Shown: in pieces, positions 17,971 through 26,855 of the stretch
Layout: every line of letters starts with the position of its first letter
Position numbering within the stretch: the first letter of the stretch is position 1
Assembly (NCBI GenBank): GCA_963626555.1
Contig: CAVFXQ010000001.1
Coordinates: 1-64,000 of the forward strand
Direction: 5' to 3'
Source: UBA1181 sp963626555
Lineage (GTDB): Bacteria; Bacteroidota; Bacteroidia; Bacteroidales; Paludibacteraceae
Length of the DNA stretch: 64,000 nucleotides
Translations under genes and position numbers: made by a program
Notes under the pieces: generated by a model
What the model was told of the DNA's origin: nothing
Seen by the model: the letters and a program-made list of their open reading frames with translations, nothing else
The model's database searches: none

Positions 17971-18501
17971 TCAACGATTTACGATGTATATAATTAGAAC
18001 AACAACAGACGCTATTACTATAAATGAAAATGACGATATTACGTTGACCCTTCTGCGGGCTTCTTTGTTTCCATCCACAAACCCTTTAATCATATTCTTG
18101 TTAATATAATTTCCACAGAAAACAAGATCAACAATGCTACCTGCAAACGGAATAAATCCGATTATCGCATCAATCAAGGTTATCGTCAAAACAGCCAAAG
18201 TCAGTCGAAAAGATCTGACTACAAAAAGGCTGATATACACATAAACAAAACTAATCATCGTAGTGAGAAAATCTCCCACTCCTTCAACAAATCCTAATAC
18301 ACCATCCAAAATATCCAAACCAAAAGAAAAACCTGAAATAAAAATGCGATAGATAGCATTTCCTTCTATTTCCTGCCTTCTGGCTTCTATTTTTTTTGCT
18401 TCTTGCTCCGCTTTTTCAATTGAGATGCGCTCTTTTTCCTTTTGCTTCTCAGATTTCAGATTGAGTTGTTCTCTTGTCTCTTCTCTCCTTCTATTTGCCA
18501 T
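17971..18501 (-). CDS. DUF4112 domain membrane protein
   Basis: 176 residues. The N-terminal 45 residues are highly charged (Arg, Glu, Lys, Gln) and probably a helix or coiled coil. The rest matches DUF4112: a glycine-rich LDGVLGFVEGVGDF, a membrane segment, then LIDAIIGFIPFAGSIVDLVF and another membrane helix at the C-terminus. Function unknown. It is convergent with the lipoprotein gene upstream of it, 23 bp apart. Confidence 0.75.
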   Translation of the reverse strand: MANRRREETREQLNLKSEKQKEKERISIEKAEQEAKKIEARRQEIEGNAIYRIFISGFSFGLDILDGVLGFVEGVGDFLTTMISFVYVYISLFVVRSFRLTLAVLTITLIDAIIGFIPFAGSIVDLVFCGNYINKNMIKGFVDGNKEARRRVNVISSFSFIVIASVVVLIIYIVNR

Positions 18502-18536
18502 TTGATTGATTATTTTAAAAATTCAAAAAGATTGCC

Positions 18537-18627
18537 ACAAATGAAAAGATTTTTTCTGAAAAGCACAAGAATTTCCGTAACTGCGCTTTTCATTTTCAAG
18601 TATGAACAATAAAAAAATTTCATTTGT
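18537..18627. repeat. Nested inverted repeats between divergent genes
   Basis: ACAAATGAAA (18537-18546) is repeated inverted as TTTCATTTGT (18618-18627). Inside lies a second pair, GAAAAGC (18558-18564) and GCTTTTC (18585-18591). Together they could fold as a ~90-nt structure in the intergenic space before the T9SS type A gene. Confidence 0.5.
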
Positions 18628-18777
18628 AGAAAAAACTCATTTTCATATCTATATTTTAACAAAATAAATATCTATCTTTACGCTATGTTTTAAGTTGTTA
18701 TGAGAGGCTATTAACTAATTTCCAAACTACTTAGGACGGGCTTTTAAGATTTTTTGAAAAACAAAAACAAAAACAAA

Positions 18778-19827
18778 ATGAAAAATTTATTAACGATTTC
18801 ATCCGCATTGCTTCTATCTGTGGGATGCTTTGCCCAATATAGTCTTTCTTTTGATGCCAATGGTCTTAGAAAGGGAGACTATAGAAATATGAAACAAATC
18901 GAATACGTTGAGCAATCTCAGTCTGGTGCCAATCAAGTGTGGGATTTCTCTCATTCCAAAGTACTCAAGGATTTCTACATTGAACAAAACGAAGACCTAA
19001 AATCTATTGCCACAGATGGCTATAGATTGAGTTGCGACGAGGGGGGAGAAAAGAACACTCTGTTTGAGATTACTCCAAACGAGAAGCGTTATTTCGGTAT
19101 GGAGACGAATAACTCAACACTCTCGCTTGATGAACCTATTGTTGATTTGTTTTTCCCATTCTCATATCAGGATGTGAAAACAGGGGCTTATAGCGGAACG
19201 TCTCAGTCAGGTAGTACGACCAACTACTTAGATGGTACTTATATCACTAAAGCAGATGCTTGGGGTACGGTTATCATGCCAGACGGAACAATCTACAAAA
19301 ATGTTCTTCGCGTTAAGGTTGACAAAGAATACACTGAAAATTTTGGAACCTCTGAATACAAAATCAGTTCTATTCGTTACCAGTATTTTGCAGAAGGTGC
19401 TCGCTATCCTATCATCATCACAGTTGAGCAAGAGTATTTCCCATTAGCAAACGCTTGCAAGTGTAGTAATTCAAAATACACTGCTATGTTTATGGAGACT
19501 CCTGCTACTTATAAGAACGATGCCATTCAAGAAAACAAATCAAAAAAAGCGAATGTGTCAATTTCGTCTTTCAATTATTTGGCAACGCCTAATCCATTCG
19601 TTGACAATTTGCAAGTCTCCTTCAACTTGAACAAAGAGGCTAAAGTAGTTATCCGAATTCTTGACCTAACAGGAAATGTTGTTTCAAAACTAATCAGCGA
19701 AAAGTTAGAGGAAGGTCAATATACATACGATTTCAACACTTCTTATTTAGGAGCTGGCACCTATGTTCTCCAATTGAGTGTTGACGGAAAGGTTTATTCA
19801 AATAAGATGTTGAAAGCAGACAGATAG
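18778..19827 (+). CDS. Secreted protein with T9SS type A C-terminal sorting domain
   Basis: 349 residues from the ATG at 18778; the frame extends to a TTG 24 bp earlier, but the ATG begins a clean signal peptide (MKNLLTISSALLLSVGCFAQ). The last ~80 residues match the type A sorting domain: ATPNPFVDNLQVSFNL, VIRILDLTGNVV, and LGAGTYVLQLSVDGKVYSNK. In this family the domain routes proteins through the T9SS, and A-type cargo is often anchored to A-LPS. The middle (about 25-265) is unrecognised, beta-rich. A good terminator follows. Confidence 0.85.
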   Translation: MKNLLTISSALLLSVGCFAQYSLSFDANGLRKGDYRNMKQIEYVEQSQSGANQVWDFSHSKVLKDFYIEQNEDLKSIATDGYRLSCDEGGEKNTLFEITPNEKRYFGMETNNSTLSLDEPIVDLFFPFSYQDVKTGAYSGTSQSGSTTNYLDGTYITKADAWGTVIMPDGTIYKNVLRVKVDKEYTENFGTSEYKISSIRYQYFAEGARYPIIITVEQEYFPLANACKCSNSKYTAMFMETPATYKNDAIQENKSKKANVSISSFNYLATPNPFVDNLQVSFNLNKEAKVVIRILDLTGNVVSKLISEKLEEGQYTYDFNTSYLGAGTYVLQLSVDGKVYSNKMLKADR

Positions 19828-19848
19828 TAAATAAGAAAATATGGCAAG

Positions 19849-19877
19849 AAAGGGTGCGATTTATAGCACCCTTTTTC
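19849..19877 (+). terminator. Terminator of the T9SS type A gene
   Basis: AGGGTGC (19851-19857) and GCACCCT (19866-19872) form a 7-bp stem with an 8-nt loop followed by TTTTT, 20 bp after the stop codon. Confidence 0.85.
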
Positions 19878-19895
19878 ATTTTATAGAAAAGAAAA

Positions 19896-21200
19896 ATGAA
19901 CAAGAAGATTCTAAAAATTGCTTTGCCTGCGATAGCAACCAATATCACAGTCCCTTTGCTTAGTTTAGTAGATATGGCTATTGCGGGACATTTAGGGAAT
20001 GAGACTTTTATCTGTGCTATTTCAGTAGGAGGAACACTTCTGAATCTGCTTTATTGGAATTTTGGATTTTTGCGGATGGGTACAAGTGGTATGACAGCCC
20101 AAGCATTCGGAGCAAAAAATAATTCAGAAATGGCAAATATTCTTGTTCGCTCTATCGTTGTGTCTCTCATAGCTTGTACACTGATAATTCTACTAAAAAA
20201 TATAGTAGAATCAATTGCTTTCAGATACATGCAAACAACGGTGGAAGTGGAAATGGCGGCAAAGACGTACATTTCTATTTGTATTTTCGGTGTTCCTGCT
20301 ACAATGTGTCTTTACAGCTTAAAAGGTTGGTTTATTGGTATGCAAAACGCTGTCTACCCTATGATTGTGGCATTGACGACCAACCTCATTAATATAATAT
20401 GCAGCCTTTTTTTTGTTTTCATTTTTGACATGGGTATTAGAGGAATTGCATTGGGAACTGTCATTGCAGAATACAGTGGAGTATTATTAGCATTTTTTCT
20501 TTGGATTAAAAAATACCGAAATTTAGCTAAGTTTGTAGACATTCGCTTAGCGTTAGAATTAGGAAAATTGAAAAAATTTTGCACTCTTAATGGAGGAATT
20601 GCCATCCGAACACTCTGCCTCACAAGTGTAACTTGCTTCTTTACGTTGGCAGGAGCAAAACAAGGCACAACTTTATTGGCAGTAAACACTTTGCTGATGC
20701 AGTTATTTACTCTGTTTTCATATTTCTCGGATGGATTTGCCTACGCAGGAGAAGCATTAACAGGACGTTATATTGGAGCAAAAGAGGGAACGATGCTGCA
20801 ATTATCCATCAAGTATATATTCCGGTGGGGTTTTTATCTATCCGTCTTATTTACAATTCTTTATACATTCTTTACCACTCCCTTTTTAAGAATTTTGACT
20901 AACGAGGCATCTGTAATAGAAGCATCCAAAGACTATCATTGGTGGGTCATAGCAATACCATTCTGTGGATTTGCCGCATTTCTTTGGGATGGCATTATGA
21001 TTGGAGCGACTATGGCAAAAGGAATGGTTATCTGTATGATTTGTGCAACTACGTCTTTTTTCTTAATATATAATCTTTTGATTGACATAATGGGCAACCA
21101 TGGACTATGGATGGCGTTTATTGTCTATATCTTTATGAGAGGAGTTGCGCAAAGTTTTTATTTTAGATCAGCTATCAAAAAAATTATTAAATTTGTGTAG
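19896..21200 (+). CDS. MATE family efflux transporter
   Basis: 434 residues with about 12 hydrophobic helices in two halves. Near the N-terminus IALPAIATNITVPLLSLVDMAIAG is the usual MATE opening (split here: ITVPLLSLVDMAIAG), followed by FGAKNNSEM. DinF-like members export cationic drugs or other small molecules with Na+ or H+. No motif defines the substrate. The following DUF4010 gene starts 32 bp later, so they could be co-transcribed. Confidence 0.88.
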   Translation: MNKKILKIALPAIATNITVPLLSLVDMAIAGHLGNETFICAISVGGTLLNLLYWNFGFLRMGTSGMTAQAFGAKNNSEMANILVRSIVVSLIACTLIILLKNIVESIAFRYMQTTVEVEMAAKTYISICIFGVPATMCLYSLKGWFIGMQNAVYPMIVALTTNLINIICSLFFVFIFDMGIRGIALGTVIAEYSGVLLAFFLWIKKYRNLAKFVDIRLALELGKLKKFCTLNGGIAIRTLCLTSVTCFFTLAGAKQGTTLLAVNTLLMQLFTLFSYFSDGFAYAGEALTGRYIGAKEGTMLQLSIKYIFRWGFYLSVLFTILYTFFTTPFLRILTNEASVIEASKDYHWWVIAIPFCGFAAFLWDGIMIGATMAKGMVICMICATTSFFLIYNLLIDIMGNHGLWMAFIVYIFMRGVAQSFYFRSAIKKIIKFV

Positions 21201-21232
21201 TTCCTCGTTTGTCTAAATACAAAAAAGTCGAT

Positions 21233-22519
21233 ATGAATTTTGATTATAGTTCCTATATGTATAGCGATATATTTAACTTTCTCTGTATTGCGTTAATGTC
21301 GCTCGTAATTGGGTTATCTCAAAGAAAATTATATTTAAGAAAAGATGAAACCACTACATCTTTTGGTGCAGACCGAACTTTCACGTTAATTGGAATTTTC
21401 GGTTATATTCTTTATATTATCGGAGATGGCAGCCTCATTCCTTTCCTATGCGGTGGAATTATACTTTCTTTGCTTTTCGTGGTCTTTTTCGTCCACAAAA
21501 TTTTTGTGCAAGGCTATCATGGTATCACCTCTATTATGGTAGGACTCATCACATACAGTTTGTCTCCAGTAGTACTTGCAAAAGGTCTATGGTTGGGTAT
21601 TCTTGTTGTTGTTTCAGTGTTGTTACTGTCTGAAATGAAAGAAAAATTCACCCAATTTGCAAAAAATATGAATGATGAAGAAATAACTAATTTAGCGAAA
21701 TTTCTTATCATAGCGGGTGTTATCCTTCCTATTCTTCCCAAAAACGAACTAATAGAAGGAACAGGACTAACCCCCTATACGATTTGGTTAGCCACCGTTG
21801 TCATTTCTGGAATCTCGTATGTCAGCTACCTTATAAAGAAGTACATATTTAAAAATGGAGGTGTTATTATAACTGGAATCTTAGGAGGCATCTATAGTAG
21901 TACGGCAACATGCATCATACTTGCAAAAAAAGCAAAGGAAAATCAAAATAGCCTTCATGAATACACTGCTGCCATTTTCTGTGCATTGTCTATGATGTAT
22001 TTTAAAATACTCGTTCTATTGGCAATATTTAATACTCGTTTAGCTTTACAATATTGGTGGCTTTTTGTTGTTATGATGATTGTATGCGCATTAACGGCAT
22101 TATTTTTCTATAAACGAGGTAAACAAATGGCGGATGCTGAGTTTAATACTGTTGTAGAGGAAGACGAAAAAAATCCATTGGAATTGAAAGTATCAATTTT
22201 ATTCGCAGTTCTATTTGTCGCATTTACACTGATCACACACTACGCTCTACAATACTTTGGAGATGGTGGTTTGCGTATTCTTTCTATAATGGTAGGGGTA
22301 ACAGACATTAATCCGTTTATTATCAATCTTTTCCAAACAAAATACGATATATCGGACTCGTTGCTTATCTTAGCGGCATTTCAAGCAATCATAAGTAATA
22401 ATGTTGTGAAAATGCTCTATGGAATATTTTTTTCAGAACGTGTAATTTGGAAAGAATTACTAATCGGATTTTTATTAATATGCTTTATTAATATTACGCT
22501 ATTACTCTTTGCTATTTAA
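21233..22519 (+). CDS. MgtC/SapB and DUF4010 domain membrane protein
   Basis: 428 residues from the ATG at 21233; the open frame begins at a TTG 24 bp upstream, but the ATG is the better start. The first ~130 residues match the MgtC/SapB-type domain (IALMSLVIGLSQRKLY, then ADRTFTLIGIFGYIL). The rest is a DUF4010 region with about eight helices, including GGVIITGILGGIYSSTATC. Family members occur with metal-ion or phosphate related genes, but the transported solute is unknown. MATE lies upstream, patatin downstream. Confidence 0.8.
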   Translation: MNFDYSSYMYSDIFNFLCIALMSLVIGLSQRKLYLRKDETTTSFGADRTFTLIGIFGYILYIIGDGSLIPFLCGGIILSLLFVVFFVHKIFVQGYHGITSIMVGLITYSLSPVVLAKGLWLGILVVVSVLLLSEMKEKFTQFAKNMNDEEITNLAKFLIIAGVILPILPKNELIEGTGLTPYTIWLATVVISGISYVSYLIKKYIFKNGGVIITGILGGIYSSTATCIILAKKAKENQNSLHEYTAAIFCALSMMYFKILVLLAIFNTRLALQYWWLFVVMMIVCALTALFFYKRGKQMADAEFNTVVEEDEKNPLELKVSILFAVLFVAFTLITHYALQYFGDGGLRILSIMVGVTDINPFIINLFQTKYDISDSLLILAAFQAIISNNVVKMLYGIFFSERVIWKELLIGFLLICFINITLLLFAI

Positions 22520-22608
22520 TTTTTAAAATTTCTGTTAATAAATAATAAATGTATGTTGTGTTTTTGCCTTTTCGACAACAAATCAAATTCAAAATTTTTT
22601 GATTTTTT

Positions 22609-22616
22609 TATTTTTG
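22609..22616 (+). promoter_or_regulatory. -7 promoter element
   Basis: TATTTTTG fits TAnnTTTG and lies 41 bp before the patatin start. The T-rich setting makes chance matches more likely. Confidence 0.35.
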
Positions 22617-22656
22617 TCGAGTAAGAAACAAATAACTGAAAGAAAAAAGAAAAGAT

Positions 22657-23499
22657 ATGTATAACAATTTCAATAATTGCAAAATTGGAGTCGCACTAAG
22701 CGGAGGAGGAGCAAAAGGAATTGCCCATTTGGGCGTACTTAAAGCATTAGAAGACAGAGGTATACAAATTGAAAGACTTTCTGGTGTAAGTGCAGGAGCT
22801 ATTATGGGTGCAATGTATGCAGATGGAAATAGTCCTGAGGATTTGCGTGATTATTTTAAACAATGTGATTTGTTTTCAATGCTAAGTCCTGTCAATATTA
22901 TGAAAACAGGAGGTTTCAGCACAATGGATAAGTTTAGACGATTTATCGCCAAGAAAATTACTTCCAAGAATTTTGAAGATTTGAAGATCCCTTTAACAAT
23001 TAATGCAACAGAGTTGAATGATGGATGTAACGTCTATTTCAATTCAGGTCCGTTATTAGATTGTGTAATTGCTTCTGCATCAGTTCCTATTTGTTTTAAT
23101 CCTGTTGAAATTAACGGAAAACAATTTGTTGATGGTGGATTTTTCTGCAACATGCCTGCGTCTATTCTAAGAAAACAAGGGTGTGATCTTATTATTGGCA
23201 TCCATGTAAATCCGATTACATACGTTGAAAAATCAAAAAGCCTGATTGATGTATCGGAGCGTGTTTTCCACTTGGCAGTAAACGGAAACACGATTGAGCA
23301 GAAAAAATACTGCGACATCGTTATAGAAACAACGAAGGCAAAAGACTATGGAATGTTTGATGCCAGCAGAGCAAACGAAATCTATAACATTGGTTACGAA
23401 GCCGCAGAAGAAGCTCTTAATAATTTTGATTGGGATAAATATATGACGGAAAAGTCAATTTCAAGACTTTATACAACTGATGAACGGGTAATCCCATGA
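22657..23499 (+). CDS. Patatin-like phospholipase (RssA/NTE type)
   Basis: 280 residues. Oxyanion-hole motif ALSGGGAKGIAHLGVLKALE, nucleophile elbow GVSAG (Ser) and the Asp of DGGF form the catalytic Ser-Asp dyad of patatin-like esterases. No signal peptide, so it acts in the cytoplasm or at the inner membrane on phospholipid acyl chains, by family knowledge. Its last 83 bp overlap the 3' end of maf on the other strand. Confidence 0.9.
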   Translation: MYNNFNNCKIGVALSGGGAKGIAHLGVLKALEDRGIQIERLSGVSAGAIMGAMYADGNSPEDLRDYFKQCDLFSMLSPVNIMKTGGFSTMDKFRRFIAKKITSKNFEDLKIPLTINATELNDGCNVYFNSGPLLDCVIASASVPICFNPVEINGKQFVDGGFFCNMPASILRKQGCDLIIGIHVNPITYVEKSKSLIDVSERVFHLAVNGNTIEQKKYCDIVIETTKAKDYGMFDASRANEIYNIGYEAAEEALNNFDWDKYMTEKSISRLYTTDERVIP

Positions 23500-24034
23500 C
23501 ATTATAGAAACTTCCTGTGATTTTTTCAACCGCAATATAACCAATCCACTCTTGAACGCCGTATGATCCAGCCTTGTCATACGGCTTATATTTTTCTATG
23601 TAATAATTTATTTCAGCATCACTCAAATCTGAAAATTTAACATCCGAGCAGGTTACAAATGAGATTTTCTTTTCATTCGTGCGAACACAAACTCCAGTGA
23701 AAACCTGATGAGTCTTTCCTGATAACAAATGCAACATTTCAAAAGCCTCTTCATGAGTTTTAGGTTTACCTAACATCTTCCCCTTTCCATTTTCTGTTGT
23801 TACCCAAACAATTGTGTCCGAAGTAATTACCATTGTATTTTCTGCTTTCCATAGACTTTCATACGCTTCAGATTTCTTTTCAGATAAAAACAAAGGAATA
23901 TCCCCTGCTTGTAAGTTTTCTGGAAAGCTTTCATCTAATCCTGCAATTGTTTTTACTTCAAACGGTACATCTAAACCCGCCAAAAGTTCTTTTCTTCGAG
24001 GAGAATTGGATGCTAATATGATTTTATGATTCAT
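23417..24034 (-). CDS. maf: Maf family nucleotide pyrophosphatase
   Basis: 205 residues. The N-terminal signature ILASNSPRRKELLAGL and the later SDTIVWV and KPKTHEEAFEML mark Maf/YhdE enzymes, which hydrolyse non-canonical (d)NTPs such as dTTP/UTP analogues. The C-terminus extends about 12 residues past the usual VMGLPVHQLYKVL end and is what overlaps the patatin gene. It starts 10 bp after the aspS terminator on the same strand. Confidence 0.88.
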   Translation of the reverse strand: MNHKIILASNSPRRKELLAGLDVPFEVKTIAGLDESFPENLQAGDIPLFLSEKKSEAYESLWKAENTMVITSDTIVWVTTENGKGKMLGKPKTHEEAFEMLHLLSGKTHQVFTGVCVRTNEKKISFVTCSDVKFSDLSDAEINYYIEKYKPYDKAGSYGVQEWIGYIAVEKITGSFYNVMGLPVHQLYKVLKLTFPSYIYPNQNY

Positions 24035-24043
24035 TTTTCTGCT

Positions 24044-24077
24044 AAAAAAAGGAGGACAAGTTCTTACCTATCCTCCC
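24044..24077 (-). terminator. Terminator of aspS
   Basis: On the minus strand GGAGGA (24076-24071) pairs with TCCTCC (24056-24051), followed by seven T. It lies between aspS and maf and ends 10 bp before the maf ATG, so maf depends on read-through or its own promoter. Confidence 0.8.
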
Positions 24078-24090
24078 TATTTATTTCAAT

Positions 24091-25851
24091 TTATTTTCCT
24101 ATTGGTTTAATTTCTAGTCCAAGTTCTTCTAACTGTATATCATCGATTACAGAAGGCGAATCAATCATAACATCTCGTCCGGAATTGTTCTTAGGGAATG
24201 CTATACAATCTCGAATAGAATCTAATCCCGCTAGCATAGAAACGACACGATCCAAACCAAACGCCAAACCACCATGAGGAGGTGCGCCATATTTAAAAGC
24301 ATTAATCAGACAACCAAACTGATCCATCGCTTTCTCTTCTGTGAACCCTAACAATTGGAACATCTTATTCTGCAACTCTGAATCGTGGATACGAATAGAA
24401 CCTCCACCTAATTCAACACCATTCATCGCTAAATCGTATGCATTAGCACGAACACGACCAGGATCGCTATCAAGATATTGAACATCCTCTAACTTCGGGC
24501 TTGTGAATGGATGGTGCATTGCATAGAATCGTTTGTCTTCCTCATTCCACTCGAACAACGGAAAATCTATAACCCACAAAGGAGCAAATTTATTTTTGTC
24601 TCTCAAACCTAAACGCTCACCCATTTCCAAACGCAACTCATTCATTTGTTTACGAGTGGAATTTGCGTCTGGACCAGAAAGAATCAACATCAAATCGCCT
24701 GGCTTTGCACCGAAGCGTTCAGCCCAAATCTTCAAATCTTCTTGACTATAATACTTATCTACACTTGATTTGAAAGAGCCATTCTCCTCATACTTAACGT
24801 AAACCAGTCCCTTTGCTCCGACTTGAGGACGTTTAACAAATTCTGTCAAAGCATCCAACTGTTTTCTTGTATAATTAGCACACCCCTCTGCATTTATACC
24901 TACGACAAAGTTTGCTGAATCAAAGACTGGAAAGTTATGACCTTCTGTCAAATCCTTCAATTCCACGAAAGTCATTCCGAAACGCATATCTGGTTTATCA
25001 GATCCATAAAGACGCATGCACTCATGCCACGTCATTCGAGGGAACGAACCACCAAATTCAACACCTTTCACATATTTGAAGATATGTTTTATCATACCTT
25101 CAAACATATTTAGAACATCCTCCTGTTCAATGAAAGACATCTCACAGTCTATCTGAGTGAACTCGGGCTGACGATCAGCACGCAAATCCTCGTCACGAAA
25201 ACATTTCACTATTTGAAAATAACGATCTATCCCAGCCACCATCAAAAGTTGCTTAAATTGTTGAGGTGACTGTGGCAAAGCATAAAACTGTCCTGGATTC
25301 ATACGAGAAGGAACGACAAAATCGCGTGCTCCTTCTGGCGTTGACTTAATCAAAACAGGAGTTTCAACCTCTAAAAAATTTTGGCTATCCAAGTAGCGAC
25401 GAACTTCAAAGGCTATTTTATGGCGCAATTCCAAATTTTTACGTACTGGATTACGACGAATGTCCAAATAACGATACTGCATACGCAAATCATCGCCACC
25501 ATCAGAGACATCCTCAATAGTGAATGGAGGCACCTCTGACGAGTTTAAAACGACAAGACTTTGAGCAATAATTTCAATATCACCCGTTGGGATATTCTTG
25601 TTTTTATTACTACGTTCTGCAACAGCTCCTTTGACCTGAATAACCCATTCACGTCCTACTTTATTAGCATCTGCACATAGAGCAGCATCGTTCGCCTCGT
25701 TAAAAACAACCTGCGTGATACCATATCGGTCGCGCATATCTACAAAGGTCATTCCTCCCATCTTACGGGATTTCTGAACCCAACCTGCCAAGGTTACGAC
25801 CTCACCGACATTTGCTATCGTGAGTTCACCGCATGTTTTAGTCCTAAACAT
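24091..25851 (-). CDS. aspS: Aspartate--tRNA ligase
   Basis: 586 residues, full length. The N-terminal OB-fold anticodon-binding domain is at 1-105. Class II motif 2 reads FRDEDLRADRQPEFTQID and motif 3 GLAFGLDRVVSML. The insertion domain typical of bacterial AspRS lies between. It charges tRNA-Asp. Whether it is discriminating or also charges tRNA-Asn cannot be told here. Two -7-like boxes (TAATTTTG on the minus strand, at 25883-25890 and 25899-25906) precede it. Confidence 0.96.
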   Translation of the reverse strand: MFRTKTCGELTIANVGEVVTLAGWVQKSRKMGGMTFVDMRDRYGITQVVFNEANDAALCADANKVGREWVIQVKGAVAERSNKNKNIPTGDIEIIAQSLVVLNSSEVPPFTIEDVSDGGDDLRMQYRYLDIRRNPVRKNLELRHKIAFEVRRYLDSQNFLEVETPVLIKSTPEGARDFVVPSRMNPGQFYALPQSPQQFKQLLMVAGIDRYFQIVKCFRDEDLRADRQPEFTQIDCEMSFIEQEDVLNMFEGMIKHIFKYVKGVEFGGSFPRMTWHECMRLYGSDKPDMRFGMTFVELKDLTEGHNFPVFDSANFVVGINAEGCANYTRKQLDALTEFVKRPQVGAKGLVYVKYEENGSFKSSVDKYYSQEDLKIWAERFGAKPGDLMLILSGPDANSTRKQMNELRLEMGERLGLRDKNKFAPLWVIDFPLFEWNEEDKRFYAMHHPFTSPKLEDVQYLDSDPGRVRANAYDLAMNGVELGGGSIRIHDSELQNKMFQLLGFTEEKAMDQFGCLINAFKYGAPPHGGLAFGLDRVVSMLAGLDSIRDCIAFPKNNSGRDVMIDSPSVIDDIQLEELGLEIKPIGK

Positions 25852-25962
25852 CTTCGTAAATTTATACTACTATGAAATCTTTCAAAATTACAATCATGCA
25901 AAATTACAAAAAAAACACTATTTTATTAAAGAGGAGTGATTTTGTTTTGTGGACATTCACCC

Positions 25963-26694
25963 TTAAACTCTTTCTATATTAATCTCTTCTATTACCTTCT
26001 TTCCATTTAATTTAAGATAAACTTGCGCCGTAGCAATAACATCATTCTCACAATAATACGCAATCCTCTCAAGATTATGATCATGATAATAAACTTGATA
26101 GACATCCTTACCTGACATTTCATCTTTGGGCGATTTGATACCTAATGTCTCACACAATAAATTTAACGATGTATAATGTTTGTAATCTCCAAATTTCCAT
26201 AAATCCATCGTATCTATCAATGGGCTATCCCATGGTTTTCCTTTTAGTTTAAAAAAGAATTTGGGAAGTGGTATGTTATTGATTATCAGTCGTCGAGCAA
26301 TGTATGGAACATCAAATTCTTTAATATTATGTCCACACACAAGAAAATCTTTATATGATAAACTTTGCAATAACTCTATGAATTGCTGTAATATATTCTG
26401 CTCACAATCAGAAACGATTGAACGAACTCGAAAAGACCATTCTTCGTCTCGTTCTGTTCGCTTATAGAGAAACCCCACTGAAATACAAATGATTTTTCCA
26501 AACTCTGCAAACAATCCCATGTCGGGTAATGACGACAAAGCATCACTCTCCTCTTCATACTTATAAAAGGATCGTTTCTTTATTTGATCATATTTTTCAT
26601 TCCACAGCGTAGCCATACTCTCATTCAACTCGCTATAACTCTTGACTTGAGACACCGTCTCCACATCAAGAAAAAGTATCTTCTCTAATTTCAT
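25963..26694 (-). CDS. DEDD-type 3'-5' exonuclease
   Basis: 243 residues from the ATG at 26694; the frame continues upstream to a TTG, but those 18 residues (cysteine-rich) are not family-like. Exo I is LFLDVETV, exo II VCGHNIKEFDVPYIARRL, exo III NDVIATAQVYLKL. The fold matches the ribonuclease-H-like exonuclease domain found alone in Bacteroidetes and related to DNA polymerase proofreading domains. It may act in repair or RNA trimming; substrate not known. Confidence 0.8.
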   Translation of the reverse strand: MKLEKILFLDVETVSQVKSYSELNESMATLWNEKYDQIKKRSFYKYEEESDALSSLPDMGLFAEFGKIICISVGFLYKRTERDEEWSFRVRSIVSDCEQNILQQFIELLQSLSYKDFLVCGHNIKEFDVPYIARRLIINNIPLPKFFFKLKGKPWDSPLIDTMDLWKFGDYKHYTSLNLLCETLGIKSPKDEMSGKDVYQVYYHDHNLERIAYYCENDVIATAQVYLKLNGKKVIEEINIERV

Positions 26695-26806
26695 ATTATA
26701 CAAACAAAGCACATCTCTCAAACATACAGGACAAAACTTATAAGGCAAAAATAATCACTTTTTGTTAAAAACAAAAGTTACTATGCGACAACAAAACAGA
26801 TTAAAA

Positions 26807-26845
26807 TAAAAAGGAGCCTCAGAAATTTGAGACTCCCCTTTTATA
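26807..26845 (-). terminator. Terminator of iorA
   Basis: On the minus strand AAAAGGGGAGTCTCA pairs imperfectly with TGAGGCTCCTTTT around a 6-nt loop and leads into TTTTTATTTT. It starts about 10 bp after the iorA stop. Confidence 0.75.
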
Positions 26846-26855
26846 TCAAATGATA

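Noticed and set aside
22573..22619. Imperfect inverted repeat (CGACA..AATCAAA / TTTGATT..TGTCG) upstream of patatin
   Set aside because: Arms are interrupted by unequal gaps and the sequence is A/T-rich, so chance is likely; it does overlap the -7 box, so I kept only the box.
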